Origin: Bacillus sp. JCM 19034
Lineage (GTDB): Bacteria; Bacillota; Bacilli; Bacillales; Bacillaceae_D
NCBI RefSeq assembly: GCF_001310635.1
Contig: NZ_BAXR01000009.1
Span: 21,687-85,686 of the forward strand
Direction: 5' to 3'
DNA length: 64,000 nt
How positions within the stretch are numbered: the first letter of the stretch is position 1; every line of letters starts with the position of its first letter. This document shows positions 48,278 through 57,481 of the stretch, piece by piece. The notes below the pieces were generated by a model, which was not told the origin of the DNA, did no database searches, and was given only the letters and a program-made list of their open reading frames with translations. The position numbers and the translations under genes are program-made.

Positions 48278-49258
48278 TTATAATCTATCTCCGTTAAAAA
48301 TCGAGTTTTTCACAATAACGTAATCTACGTGACGAATAGAATCTAAAGTCGTTCCACCAGCATATGAAATCGAAGATTGAAGATCTTGTTCCATTTCCGT
48401 TAACGTATCCTGTAAGGAGCCTTTAAATTCAACGTACATTTTTTTTCCTTCGACGTTTTTCTTTTCACCTTTTTGATATTCAGAAGCAGAACCGAAATAT
48501 TCTTTATATTGCTTTCCATCTTTTTCGAACGTTTCCCCTGGGGACTCCTCATGTCCGGCGAATAAGGATCCAATCATAACCATTGTTGCACCAAAACGGA
48601 TTGATTTTGCGATATCACCATGTGTTCGTATTCCACCATCAGCAATGATCGGTTTAGTTGCTGCCTTTGCACACCAACGAAGTGCTGCTAATTGCCATCC
48701 GCCAGTACCGAAGCCAGTTTTAACTTTTGTGATACATACTTTACCAGGACCAATCCCGACCTTCGTTGCATCAGCACCAGCATTCTCTAGCTCCCGAACA
48801 GCTTCAGGAGTTCCAACATTACCAGCAATAACAAAGCTTTTAGGCAGGTGTTGTTTAATGTGCTGAATCATCTTAATAACTGAATTTGAATGACCATGTG
48901 CAATGTCAATTGTAATGAATTCAGGGAGTAACTGCCTTTCTGCAAGCTGCTCAATAAATTGATACTCTTCGTCTTTCACGCCAACACTTATGGAAGCGTA
49001 GAGGCCTTTCGCGTGCATATTCTCTATAAATGCTTGCCGTTTTTCTGGTTCAAATCGATGCATAATATAAAAATAATTATTTTCAGCGAGATATAGTGCT
49101 ACCTCTTCATTGATGATTGTTTGCATATTTGCTGGTACAACAGGAAGTTTAAATTGACGCCCTCCAAAAATCACAGTAGTGTCACACTCAGAACGACTTG
49201 TAACCACACATTTATTTGGAATTAATTGAATATCTTCATAATCAAATACATTTTCCAT
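48278..49258 (-). CDS. guaC: GMP reductase
   Basis: GuaC reduces GMP to IMP with NADPH, letting the cell recover adenine nucleotides from guanine ones. The 326-residue TIM barrel has the catalytic cysteine in [17 protein letters not shown], the family N-terminus [15 protein letters not shown], and no CBS domains, distinguishing it from GuaB. The start at 49258 (MENVFDYED) has AGGAGTG upstream. It is preceded by a guanine-type riboswitch that overlaps a terminator, so expression probably rises with guanine. Confidence 0.96.
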   Translation of the reverse strand: MENVFDYEDIQLIPNKCVVTSRSECDTTVIFGGRQFKLPVVPANMQTIINEEVALYLAENNYFYIMHRFEPEKRQAFIENMHAKGLYASISVGVKDEEYQFIEQLAERQLLPEFITIDIAHGHSNSVIKMIQHIKQHLPKSFVIAGNVGTPEAVRELENAGADATKVGIGPGKVCITKVKTGFGTGGWQLAALRWCAKAATKPIIADGGIRTHGDIAKSIRFGATMVMIGSLFAGHEESPGETFEKDGKQYKEYFGSASEYQKGEKKNVEGKKMYVEFKGSLQDTLTEMEQDLQSSISYAGGTTLDSIRHVDYVIVKNSIFNGDRL

Positions 49259-49316
49259 TTTACACACTCCTAAATGAATCATTTTTAATAGTATTGTTCG
49301 TAATTAGAGTATTATC

Positions 49317-49373
49317 AAAAAATCCTAACTATAAATGGGTAGAGAAATCCACCCATTCGTAGTTAGGATTTTT
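49317..49373 (-). terminator. Riboswitch-controlled terminator in the guaC leader
   Basis: On the minus strand AAATCCTAACTA pairs with TAGTTAGGATTT, with an inner AATGGGT/ACCCATT, followed by six T. Its 5' half is the P3 and P1 3' strands of the aptamer, so aptamer and terminator exclude one another. Confidence 0.88.
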
Positions 49374-49421
49374 AGGTTCCTAGTAGAGACTCTTAGACCA
49401 TATTACTAAGAATATACGAAT
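49355..49421 (-). promoter_or_regulatory. Purine riboswitch aptamer, guanine class (guaC leader)
   Basis: A 67-base element on the minus strand with a perfect 7-bp P1 (ATTCGTA / TACGAAT), P2 CTTAG / CTAAG closing a loop with AATATGG, J2/3 AGTCTCTAC, P3 TAGGA / TCCTA closing CCTAAAA, and J3/1 ACTAC. These match the purine aptamer consensus, including GG/CC for the loop-loop contact. The specificity base in J3/1 is C (ACTAC), as in guanine, not adenine, sensors. J1/2 differs slightly from consensus (TATATTC versus TATAATC). Confidence 0.87.
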
Positions 49422-49455
49422 GTGTTACTTCATATACTTTTTAAACACAAATATT

Positions 49456-49484
49456 ATTATAACCGAACTATTAAGATATGTAAA
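49456..49484 (-). promoter_or_regulatory. Sigma-A promoter for guaC
   Basis: On the minus strand TTTACA and a consensus TATAAT are separated by 17 bases, about 35 bases before the aptamer. Confidence 0.8.
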
Positions 49485-49587
49485 TGGTTTTTTATTCGTC
49501 TTTTTTATACATTCCTGAAAAAGGAGTTTCGCGAGATTTGAAGAATATACCTTTATATAAAAATAGCCATAAAAAAGGAAAATGCTT

Positions 49588-50630
49588 ATGAAAACAAATT
49601 ATGAGCAAAAAATAGATACTATATTTAATAAGTTGACCAAATCAAGCCAAATTCATGAAAGCGTATTATTAATTGAGAGTAAAAATGGTGATTTTTCTTA
49701 TAAAAAAGTATACGGAGGTAAAACAGAAGAAACATTATTGCTGCTGGCTAGCATTACAAAATTATTTACGACTACTTGTATATTCGCTTTAGAAGAAAAA
49801 GGTAAGCTGTCATTGGATGATAAAATAGTAAATTACTTTGATCAACATTTGATAAACAAGCTCCACGTATACAAGGGAGTGGATTATTCTGCTGAATTGA
49901 CCATTTCTCATTTGATGTGTCAAACAAGTGGATTGCCGGATGTTTTGAGGAGAGGGAAGATAGTATCAAAAAGCATGTTATTCAAAAGGATTTACACATC
50001 AGTTTTGATGAAACGATTGCTATGACTAAGCAATTAAAGCCTCATTTCCCACCGAATTCTGCAAATAAAGCCTATTATGCGGACGTGAACTTCGATATTC
50101 TTGGAAAGATTATAGAGAAAGTAACTGATTCACGATTAGAAGATATTTATAATCAGTTTATCTATGAACCTCTGGGACTCAAAAATACTTATTTACCTCA
50201 AGAAGAAAATGACTTTGTTCCTGATATTTATTATAAACAAACCCGACTTCAACGCCCACTTTTTATCAATAGCTGCCCTGCAAGTGGTGGAGGAGTGTCG
50301 ACAGCTCGAGAATTAATGGTATTTATGAAAGCATTTTTTAGTGGACAATTATTTAGCCACATTCATTTTAAGAAACATAGTCTGTCTAATCATTTACAAA
50401 TGTCTATGTACCCAATTCAATACGGCGGTGGATATATGAGAATCCCTTTAGAAGGTTTTTCAACACTATTCACGGGGAAAGGTGAATTGGTCGGACATAC
50501 AGGTTCAACAGGCTCATTTGCTTTTTATTATCCCCATAAGGAACTGTTTTTAGTAGGAGGTGTAAATCAGCTGGCTAATCCGACAATTCCGATTAGAACA
50601 GCCATAAAATTAGCTATTGCATTAAAATAG
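49588..50630 (+). CDS. Serine beta-lactamase-like hydrolase (class C / PBP4* family), frame broken at 49943-49946
   Basis: A serine hydrolase of the beta-lactamase superfamily. Active-site elements are SITK (SxxK), YADVN (YxN region) and HTGS in the KTG position. One extra T in the run at 49943-49946 joins MCQTSGLPDVF to EEREDSIKKHVIQK. Restored length is about 347 residues. No signal peptide is visible, so it is probably cytoplasmic. It could be an esterase, peptidase or lactamase. Start at the second ATG (49588) fits AAAAGGA best. Confidence 0.8.
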
Positions 50631-50642
50631 CTGTGTAATAAA

Positions 50643-50675
50643 AAAAGTGCTCAGATTTCATTATCTGAGCACTTT
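50643..50675. terminator. Bidirectional terminator
   Basis: A perfect stem AAAGTGCTCAGA / TCTGAGCACTTT between converging genes. Confidence 0.92.
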
Positions 50676-50681
50676 GACGCT

Positions 50682-51722
50682 TTATTCTTCTTCTAAAATT
50701 GCATCAAGTTTTGATGTATCAACAAAGCCTTCTAAGTTAGGCTCAACATCCATAAACTTTAGCTCATAAGAGGCATCTGCCCAAGCTTGTAATGCGTCTG
50801 GATGTGTTTCTGTTGTTACAACCATTCGATTCCATGCTTTTTCTAATACCGTTTCAGGTAGACGGTTTTGCGTCAGATCATAAAGGTGATCGTTAATCGT
50901 TGTTAATGTGTCATCAACGTTTTCAGCTGTATATTCAACTGCACGCTTATGACCACGAAGGACTGCATCGACAGCTTCTGGATTTTCTTCTAAAAATTCA
51001 TTTGTCGTAACGATAACAACACTTGGCAATGTTTCACCAACAAATACTTCATCCCATTCAGCAACGACGTTGGCATTAAGTTCCTCTACTAAATAAGTCC
51101 CCCACGGTTCTGGTGCAGCTGCAGCATCAATTTGACCTTGTTCAAACATTGCTACCATATTTGCTGGATTAATTCGTGATTGATGTTCTACCGTTCCGCC
51201 AACACGATTCGATTCGAGACCGAGATCTTTTAACATAATTTCAAGTTGTACGTTATGAGTACAGCCATTACCTGGAGTACAGAACGATTTGCCACCAAAG
51301 TCTTCTAATGTTTCAATACCAGAATCTTCACGTGAGACGATTAATGTTGCTCCGTTTGCTGCAGCACCTAGTACGACAACATCTCCACCTGTTAAGAAGT
51401 AGTTAATAGCGGGGCCAGGGCCAACATAACCAATGTCCAATGTTCCTGTAGATAGGGCATCAATAAAGTCATTCCCATTCGGGAAATAATCGTAAATTGC
51501 TCCACGGTTTCCTAATTCTTCTTCAAAGTACTCTTTTTCTTTACCGATAATTGCAGCTGCGTGATCAAGGTTTGGAAAATAACCAATTCTTACATCCTCA
51601 CCTGGAACTTCTTCGGCATCAGTTTCTGGGTTCGCACCATTTGTGTTTTCATCTGCTGTACCACATGCTGCGATAATAGTTAATAATACAGCTGTTGCGA
51701 TTGTTAAAATCCATTTTTTCAT
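50682..51722 (-). CDS. ABC transporter substrate-binding lipoprotein (SsuA/TauA/NitT type)
   Basis: An exported lipoprotein of about 346 residues with signal MKKWILTIATAVLLTIIAAC (lipidated Cys in the IAAC lipobox). It has the SsuA/TauA family fold: VRIGYFPNLDHAAAIIGKEK at the first ligand lobe and DIGYVGPGPAINYFL at the hinge. The C-terminal lobe includes QIDAAAAPEPWGTYL. The ligand may be an alkanesulfonate, taurine or another small anion; no desulfonation gene is adjacent. AAGGAGAG precedes the start at 51722. Last gene of a three-gene operon. Confidence 0.9.
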   Translation of the reverse strand: MKKWILTIATAVLLTIIAACGTADENTNGANPETDAEEVPGEDVRIGYFPNLDHAAAIIGKEKEYFEEELGNRGAIYDYFPNGNDFIDALSTGTLDIGYVGPGPAINYFLTGGDVVVLGAAANGATLIVSREDSGIETLEDFGGKSFCTPGNGCTHNVQLEIMLKDLGLESNRVGGTVEHQSRINPANMVAMFEQGQIDAAAAPEPWGTYLVEELNANVVAEWDEVFVGETLPSVVIVTTNEFLEENPEAVDAVLRGHKRAVEYTAENVDDTLTTINDHLYDLTQNRLPETVLEKAWNRMVVTTETHPDALQAWADASYELKFMDVEPNLEGFVDTSKLDAILEEE

Positions 51723-51739
51723 GATGTTTATCTCTCCTT

Positions 51740-52495
51740 TTATTTTGCATATCCCCAACGAGTTAGTACTTTACGCTCAATAGGGTTAAAAATGAAATAT
51801 TCTACGATAAGGCCAATAACAGCAATAATGATCATAATCGCAATAACAAGCTCCATATTAAAGAAATCTCGAGCATCCATTAGTGTACGACCTAAACCAC
51901 CGCGTCCTAATAATTCAGCAGCCATTAATGCCCGCCAGCCAAAAGCCCATGATAGGCGAATGCCTGAAAGAGCAGAAGGGATAGAGGCAGGAATCATCAC
52001 TTTCCAAATTAGCTCAAAGCCGCGGTATCCCATTGTTCTTGCTGCACGTATTAGAATTGGCTGTACATTTTTCATCCCCATACGTACATTCATTGTCATT
52101 GGCCATGTTCCCCCTAAAATAACGACAAATAGGATCGCCGTCGGTCCACCTTGAAACATGACAAGAGCTAGTGGGAGCCAGACGATACTAGGAACGGATT
52201 GTAAGGCAACGACAAGTGATCCTAATGTTTCATCAGCTAGTTTAGATGTTGCTAGAGTAATCCCTAAAATAGAACCAATAATAATAGCAAGAGCAAATCC
52301 AAGTAATATTCGTCCTAAGCTTGTTGTAAGGGCTGCAGTTAATATGCCTGTTTCAAAAAAACCTTTATAGAGCTCAACAAATGAAAGAAAGGGAGAAGGG
52401 AACATTTGTGTTCCAAAGACATCTAATCTATATATGATCTCCCATATCACGATGAGAACTGTAAAGAAGAGTAGCCTTCTGACTGCGGTAATCAT
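51740..52495 (-). CDS. ABC transporter permease (SsuC/TauC type)
   Basis: A 251-residue membrane permease with about six helices and the coupling motif region AARTMGYRGFELIWKVMIPA (EAA loop). Family: aliphatic sulfonate/nitrate/taurine permeases. GGAGGAGATGGG precedes the ATG. The start lies 68 bases inside the 3' end of the ATPase gene, a larger overlap than usual; a one-base deletion in the ATPase gene would explain it. Confidence 0.9.
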   Translation of the reverse strand: MITAVRRLLFFTVLIVIWEIIYRLDVFGTQMFPSPFLSFVELYKGFFETGILTAALTTSLGRILLGFALAIIIGSILGITLATSKLADETLGSLVVALQSVPSIVWLPLALVMFQGGPTAILFVVILGGTWPMTMNVRMGMKNVQPILIRAARTMGYRGFELIWKVMIPASIPSALSGIRLSWAFGWRALMAAELLGRGGLGRTLMDARDFFNMELVIAIMIIIAVIGLIVEYFIFNPIERKVLTRWGYAK

Positions 52496-53273
52496 CTCCC
52501 ATCTCCTCCTTCATGACTTTATCTATTTCTCCAGCAAGACGCTGACTAATACGATCTTCTAAAGAAGTGAACGCTTCATCACCAGTTTTACGTGGCCGTG
52601 GAAAAGGAACATCGTATGTTTCAATAATCCCACCTGGTCGAGTTCCCATTAGAACGATTCGATCAGATAAGAGAATCGATTCACGAATGTTGTGAGTGAC
52701 AAAGAGAATCGTTTTTTTCGTTTGCTGCCAAATATATTGAACTTCTTTATGAAGCATTGAGCGTGTTTGTTCATCGAGAGCTCCAAACGGCTCATCCATT
52801 AAAAGTACTTCTGGGTCCATTGCAAGTGCTCTAGCAATCGATACACGTTGCTTCATACCACCTGAAAGCTCATGCGGGTAAGAGTTAATAAATTTACTTA
52901 AGTGAACCAGCTTTAAATATTCAATGGCCCGTTCTTTAGCTTCAGCCTTACCGTACTGCTTTTTGATGGCAAACATTACATTGTCAAGGACTGACATCCA
53001 TGGCATGAGTGCTGCTTCTTGGAAGACAACGCCTCGATCAGCACCTGGCCCTTTAACTTCATGGTCGCCAACGTATACAACACCGTTACTAGCTTTATCG
53101 AGACCAGCGACAATATTTAATAAAGTCGACTTTCCACATCCAGATGGTCCGAGTAACGAAACAAATTCACCCGAATGAACTTCTAAGTCAATATTATCAA
53201 ATACGGTATATGACGTTTTTTCTTCTTTATTTTCAAATGTTTTGCCTACATTTTTTATTTTTACATTAGACAT
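52428..53273 (-). CDS. ABC transporter ATP-binding protein (SsuB/TauB type)
   Basis: A 281-residue ATPase: Walker [10 protein letters not shown], signature LSGGMKQRV, Walker B LLMDEPFGALD, switch HNIRES. First gene of the operon, preceded by GGGGGAG and a strong promoter at 53348-53375. The last 23 residues after EEMGDDY overlap the permease gene and are not typical of the family; the true stop may be the TGA overlapping the permease ATG if one base is missing. Substrate is unknown within the sulfonate/taurine/nitrate group. Confidence 0.9.
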   Translation of the reverse strand: MSNVKIKNVGKTFENKEEKTSYTVFDNIDLEVHSGEFVSLLGPSGCGKSTLLNIVAGLDKASNGVVYVGDHEVKGPGADRGVVFQEAALMPWMSVLDNVMFAIKKQYGKAEAKERAIEYLKLVHLSKFINSYPHELSGGMKQRVSIARALAMDPEVLLMDEPFGALDEQTRSMLHKEVQYIWQQTKKTILFVTHNIRESILLSDRIVLMGTRPGGIIETYDVPFPRPRKTGDEAFTSLEDRISQRLAGEIDKVMKEEMGDDYRSQKATLLYSSHRDMGDHI

Positions 53274-53347
53274 AATATGCTCCCCCTTTCTCTTGGCTCT
53301 TCCTTTATTCGTAATTCATACTTTTCTTGTCGGTTTAAACTTGTTTT

Positions 53348-53375
53348 AGTATAACAGATTCGCGACCGCTGTCAA
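53348..53375 (-). promoter_or_regulatory. Sigma-A promoter of the SsuABC-type operon
   Basis: On the minus strand TTGACA and TATACT are 16 bases apart. The 339-base gap between this operon and spo0B otherwise shows no reading frame. No spo0B promoter is convincing. Confidence 0.75.
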
Positions 53376-53612
53376 TTCCCTTTTTATCTAGGGGAAAGTT
53401 ATCATTTTAAATGCACTCATTGTGTGGGAAATTGCCTTGTTTTATAAATCGAGGAGCTCATTTTTATACATATCATTATTTCCTATTATGTATAAAAGAA
53501 TTAGATTCAATCGTTTTCATGTTCAAATTCACTAAAAGCTACTGGTTTATGGTAAGATAATCGATAGAAAAAGAATGTCCGAACTATTTACGTTGGGGGA
53601 ACGAGGAAGTCA

Positions 53613-54146
53613 ATGGAAGAAAAAGATGTCATTAAAGCGCTCCGTCATGCTAGGCATGATTGGTTAAATGTAATCCAATTAATTAAAGCAAATGTTGCAC
53701 TTAAACGCTATGATCGAATCGAAGGAATTATCGAGCAGGCGACAAGGCAAGCTTTTTGTGAAAGTCGACTATCATCACTCTCTGTAACAAAGGTTGAATA
53801 TTATCTTCTTACTTATCATTGGAATCAATATCCAGTTCAATTAGAGTATGAGATTGTTGGAGAGCCTTTTTCTCTTAAGCATGAAGAAGATCGTCTTTTT
53901 CGGTTATGTCAGTCAGTATTGGAAAAACTAAATAATACGTGTACGGAAGATGCAGAGCACAATGTGCTACTTTCATTTGTTTTTAATGAGGGCGGTTGTC
54001 AAGTAACATTTGATTTTCAAGGGGTCGTGCAGATGAGAGTTGAGGAATGGGAAGAATTAATGCCATTACATCTCACTGTTGAAGACTTCCATGAAAAGGA
54101 ATGCTTATTATCTGCATGTTTTTCGAAAAATGAGGTGAGACATTAA
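53613..54146 (+). CDS. spo0B: Sporulation phosphotransferase Spo0B
   Basis: Spo0B relays phosphate from Spo0F to Spo0A at the start of sporulation. The 177-residue product has the phosphorylated histidine in [20 protein letters not shown] (His15, equal to His30 of B. subtilis) in a helical hairpin, and a degenerate kinase-like C-terminal domain. It is shorter than B. subtilis Spo0B (192) at the N-terminus. GGGGGAACGAGG precedes the ATG. It overlaps obg by one base. Confidence 0.92.
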   Translation: MEEKDVIKALRHARHDWLNVIQLIKANVALKRYDRIEGIIEQATRQAFCESRLSSLSVTKVEYYLLTYHWNQYPVQLEYEIVGEPFSLKHEEDRLFRLCQSVLEKLNNTCTEDAEHNVLLSFVFNEGGCQVTFDFQGVVQMRVEEWEELMPLHLTVEDFHEKECLLSACFSKNEVRH

Positions 54147-55429
54147 TGTTTGTTGATAAGGTAAAAGTATATGTAAAAGGTGGAGACGGTGGGAACGGAC
54201 AAGTTTCTTTTCGTCGTGAAAAATATGTTCCAGATGGTGGCCCAGCTGGTGGAGACGGTGGTCGAGGAGCAAGTGTTGTATTTGAAGTGGAAGAAGGGTT
54301 ACGAACGTTAATGGACTTCCGCTATCAACGTCATTTTAAGGCATCTAGAGGGGAACACGGTCGACCGAAAAATCAGCATGGGAAAAATGCTGAGGATATG
54401 ATCGTTAAAGTGCCACCTGGCACAACTGTTATAGATGCAGAAACAGAACAAGTAATAGCAGATCTTACGGAGCATGGTCAACGTGCTGTTATCGCAAAAG
54501 GGGGACGAGGTGGTCGAGGTAATACACGGTTTGCTACTCCTGCAAATCCAGCTCCGGAAATTGCTGAAAATGGTGAGCCTGGACAAGAACGTGATGTTAT
54601 TCTTGAATTAAAGGTGTTAGCTGATGTCGGGTTAGTTGGTTTTCCGAGTGTAGGAAAGTCAACGTTATTATCGGTTGTATCTGCAGCAAAGCCGAAGATC
54701 GCTGATTATCATTTCACAACTATTTCCCCCAATTTAGGTGTTGTCGAGACAGAGGATCAGCGTAGCTTTGTAATGGCAGATTTACCAGGATTGATTGAAG
54801 GGGCACATGAAGGTGTTGGTCTTGGCCATCAATTTTTAAGACATATTGAGCGAACGAGAGTGATTGTTCATGTGATTGATATGTCAGCACTCGAAGGTCG
54901 TGATCCTTATGAAGACTTCCTATTAATTAATGAGGAATTAAAGCAATTCAACTTGCGATTATTGGAGCGTCCTCAAATCATCGTAGCGAATAAAATGGAT
55001 ATGCCGGATTCAGAAGCAAACTTAGAGAAGTTTAAAGAACAAATAAATGCTGATTATCCTATTTTTCCAATCTCTGCTGTTACGAGACAAGGATTACGTG
55101 AATTGTTGCTTACGATTGCCGATAAGTTAGAAGAAACACCAGAATTCCCGCTTCATGAAGAAACAGAGGAATCAACTCGTGTATTATATAAGCATACGAA
55201 AGCAGATGTTCCGTTTGTGATTTCTCGAGATGATGACGGTGCGTATGTCTTATCTGGGGCACAAATTGAAAAGTTATTTAAAATGACTGATTTTTCCAGA
55301 GAGGAATCCATTCGACGTTTTTCAAGACAATTGCGTGGGATGGGTGTTGACGATGCTCTACGTGAACGTGGGGCGAAAGATGGAGACATTGTTCGCTTGT
55401 TAAGCTTTGAGTTTGAATTTATTGATTAA
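54146..55429 (+). CDS. obg: GTPase Obg
   Basis: An essential ribosome-associated GTPase involved in 50S assembly and stress. The 427-residue product (B. subtilis 428) has the glycine-rich Obg fold ([20 protein letters not shown]), the G domain (G1 [10 protein letters not shown]3 [10 protein letters not shown]4 NKMD) and the C-terminal OCT domain. GAGGTGAG precedes the ATG. The spo0B-obg pair is the usual order. Confidence 0.97.
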   Translation: MFVDKVKVYVKGGDGGNGQVSFRREKYVPDGGPAGGDGGRGASVVFEVEEGLRTLMDFRYQRHFKASRGEHGRPKNQHGKNAEDMIVKVPPGTTVIDAETEQVIADLTEHGQRAVIAKGGRGGRGNTRFATPANPAPEIAENGEPGQERDVILELKVLADVGLVGFPSVGKSTLLSVVSAAKPKIADYHFTTISPNLGVVETEDQRSFVMADLPGLIEGAHEGVGLGHQFLRHIERTRVIVHVIDMSALEGRDPYEDFLLINEELKQFNLRLLERPQIIVANKMDMPDSEANLEKFKEQINADYPIFPISAVTRQGLRELLLTIADKLEETPEFPLHEETEESTRVLYKHTKADVPFVISRDDDGAYVLSGAQIEKLFKMTDFSREESIRRFSRQLRGMGVDDALRERGAKDGDIVRLLSFEFEFID

Positions 55430-55433
55430 GAAG

Positions 55434-55474
55434 TACATGCACATTATACAGTTGTATAGTGTGCATGTTTTTTA
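55434..55474 (+). terminator. Terminator after obg
   Basis: The stem ACATGCACA / TGTGCATGT with inner TATAC/GTATA is followed by TTTTTAA. Confidence 0.93.
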
Positions 55475-55884
55475 AGGCCGCTTAGTATCAATTATTGTTA
55501 TGTTTTAAACAGGGTTAGAGGCTTCACTGTTTCTTATTCCTTCTAAGGCAAAGGCATCTAACTCTTAATTCTTTTAATTCACAATCATTAATTGCTGCTA
55601 TAGTACTGCAATAGCCAGTCGAAGTGTAAACTTGGGTTATAGGTTGTAATTAGAATGATGAAGTATTTGTTTGTACTAATTAAGTAAGGAGAATAACGAA
55701 CTTTGCAGGAATTTCAAGGGAGTAATTGCAGCTTATTCCTTACATATTTTCTTGATAGAACCATACTTATAGAACTGCAAAACGACGCATCAAAAAAATA
55801 ACCTCTCGTATTTCTTATTGTCAAATAGGTGCAGTACTATTTATAATAGGAAAGATAAAGTAGTGGTAAGGTAGGTGCTGTAAT
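55475..55884 (+). other. Intergenic region upstream of pheBA
   Basis: About 410 bases with no credible gene. An imperfect long inverted repeat (GTAAGGAGAATAA at 55684-55696 versus TTATTCCTTAC at 55733-55743) lies in the middle, upstream of the probable pheB promoter. I see no T-box or other recognisable riboswitch. Confidence 0.5.
55818..55847 (+). promoter_or_regulatory. Candidate sigma-A promoter for pheBA
   Basis: TTGTCA and a consensus TATAAT are separated by 18 bases, 37 bases before pheB. Confidence 0.6.
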
Positions 55885-56337
55885 TTGACATCAAGGAAGG
55901 ACTTTGACTTTTATTTAGTTCGTGCTGATATGTTAACTGAAGCGATGGAAAAAACATTACAAGCTAAAGAATTGCTACATTCAGGTAAAGTCACAAAAAT
56001 TAACGAGGCGGTTCATCAGGTTGGTATGAGTCGCAGTGCTTTTTATAAATATAAAGATGGCATTTTTCCTTTCCATACGATGGTTCGTGAAAAGATTGTC
56101 ACGTTATCGATTATTTTAGTGGATCGATCAGGTTCTCTTTCTCAGCTGCTCGGAAAGGTGGCTGAAACTGGGGCAAATGTGTTAACGATAAATCAGACAA
56201 TTCCATTGCAAGGTCGTGCCCATATGACGATCACAATAGATACAGCACCGATGAAGCTTGACCTTGGAGAATTAATGGATTGGATTGAACAGCTAGAAGC
56301 AGTTGAAAAGATTGAATTAGTAGGAACTGGATCTTAA
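55885..56337 (+). CDS. pheB: ACT-domain protein PheB
   Basis: A 150-residue protein with an N-terminal helix-turn-helix-like segment (KINEAVHQVGMSRSAFYKYK) and a C-terminal ACT domain (IILVDRSGSLSQLLGKVAET). ACT domains bind amino acids, so an effector role on phenylalanine synthesis is likely but not demonstrated. Start is TTG at 55885 with a mediocre AGGTAGGTG site. It is followed by pheA after 16 bases, as in B. subtilis. Confidence 0.9.
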   Translation: MTSRKDFDFYLVRADMLTEAMEKTLQAKELLHSGKVTKINEAVHQVGMSRSAFYKYKDGIFPFHTMVREKIVTLSIILVDRSGSLSQLLGKVAETGANVLTINQTIPLQGRAHMTITIDTAPMKLDLGELMDWIEQLEAVEKIELVGTGS

Positions 56338-56353
56338 AAGGAGCGAAAACAAC

Positions 56354-57217
56354 ATGAAGGTTGGCTATTTAGGACCTAGAGGGACATTTACCGAGATGGC
56401 AGCACGTGGCTTATTTGCCAAAGAGTTTCTAATACCTTTTCGGACGATTCCGGCTTGTATGGATGCGGTAGCAAAAGGAGACGTGGAGCTTGCGGTAGTA
56501 CCAATTGAAAACGCAATTGAAGGCACCGTTAATTTGACCTTAGATTATTTAATTCATAAGCAACGTTTACCGATTGTCGGTGGTGTGACGTTGCCGATCG
56601 TGCAGCATTGTTTAATTCATCCAAGCAATAAAGAGAAACAAATTGAGAAAATCATTTCACACCCACATGCTATTGCCCAGTGCCATGATTTCTTGCAACA
56701 GTTCTATCCTAATGCTGAGTGGGAGCATATGAATTCAACTGCTTCTGCTGCAGAATATGTTGCCAATCATCCAGAAATGCCAATTGCAGCTATTGCAAAT
56801 GAATTAGCGGCAGAAGAATATGATCTAGTGATTTCTCATGACAACGTACATGATTATCAACAAAATAGAACAAGTTTTGTTGTTCTAAGGAAACGTGAAG
56901 ATGCTATTTCGATAGAAGGGCCAGCACGAATGGAAGATAAAACAACATTAATGGTTACATTACCTTCTGATTTTTCAGGTGCACTTCACCAAGTATTATC
57001 AGCATTCGCATGGAGGAAGTTAAACTTGACGAAAATTGAATCGAGGCCAACTAAGACAGGTCTTGGTAATTATTTCTTTATTATTGACGTTGAAAAGAAG
57101 CTTGATGATGTATTAATACCTGGTGTCATCTCGGAGTTAGAGGCACTTGGCTGTGGAGTAGAGCTTTTAGGAAGTTATCCATGTTATGACTTAGCAATTG
57201 TCCAAACGAAAGCGTAA
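56354..57217 (+). CDS. pheA: Prephenate dehydratase
   Basis: PheA converts prephenate to phenylpyruvate in phenylalanine synthesis. The 287-residue product has the periplasmic-binding-like catalytic domain (VGYLGPRGTFTEMAA, VPIENAIEGTVNLTLD, NRTSFVVL in place of the TRF motif region) and a C-terminal ACT domain (GALHQVLSAFAWRKLNLTKI, ESRP) for phenylalanine feedback. AAAGGAG precedes the ATG. Confidence 0.96.
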   Translation: MKVGYLGPRGTFTEMAARGLFAKEFLIPFRTIPACMDAVAKGDVELAVVPIENAIEGTVNLTLDYLIHKQRLPIVGGVTLPIVQHCLIHPSNKEKQIEKIISHPHAIAQCHDFLQQFYPNAEWEHMNSTASAAEYVANHPEMPIAAIANELAAEEYDLVISHDNVHDYQQNRTSFVVLRKREDAISIEGPARMEDKTTLMVTLPSDFSGALHQVLSAFAWRKLNLTKIESRPTKTGLGNYFFIIDVEKKLDDVLIPGVISELEALGCGVELLGSYPCYDLAIVQTKA

Positions 57218-57221
57218 ATAT

Positions 57222-57270
57222 CAAAAACAACAAAAAAGCGCTACATTTTAGCGCTTTTTTGTTGTTTTTG
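57222..57270. terminator. Bidirectional terminator after pheA
   Basis: A very long stem AAAAACAACAAAAAAGCGCT / AGCGCTTTTTTGTTGTTTTT separates converging genes. The last codons of the minus-strand gene at 57248 are inside it. Confidence 0.95.
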
Positions 57271-57442
57271 ATTGATGATGTCTATAACGACTGTATGCCT
57301 TTAGAAACGATTGAAATCCATAGCCTACTAGTAAAACAAAAAGAAGGAGTGCAGCATAGGAAGTATATTCACGAAATCCTAACAGCAGAGCAAGAGCGAA
57401 TAAAATGACCGAAAAAAAGAGAAGCTTAAAGCTTGTTCTCAT
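57248..57442 (-). CDS. Small membrane protein of unknown function
   Basis: A 64-residue protein with two helices (LLFFSVILFALALLLGF and SYAALLLFVLLVGYGFQSFL) and a basic tail (RYRHHQSKTTKKR). The ATG at 57442 has AAAAAGGTG upstream. The gene lies between pheA and niaR. The tail's codons are shared with the terminator stem. I do not recognise the family. Confidence 0.65.
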   Translation of the reverse strand: MRTSFKLLFFSVILFALALLLGFREYTSYAALLLFVLLVGYGFQSFLKAYSRYRHHQSKTTKKR

Positions 57443-57481
57443 CAAAACGCACCTTTTTGTTGTATAAAGTCAACTACTTGC

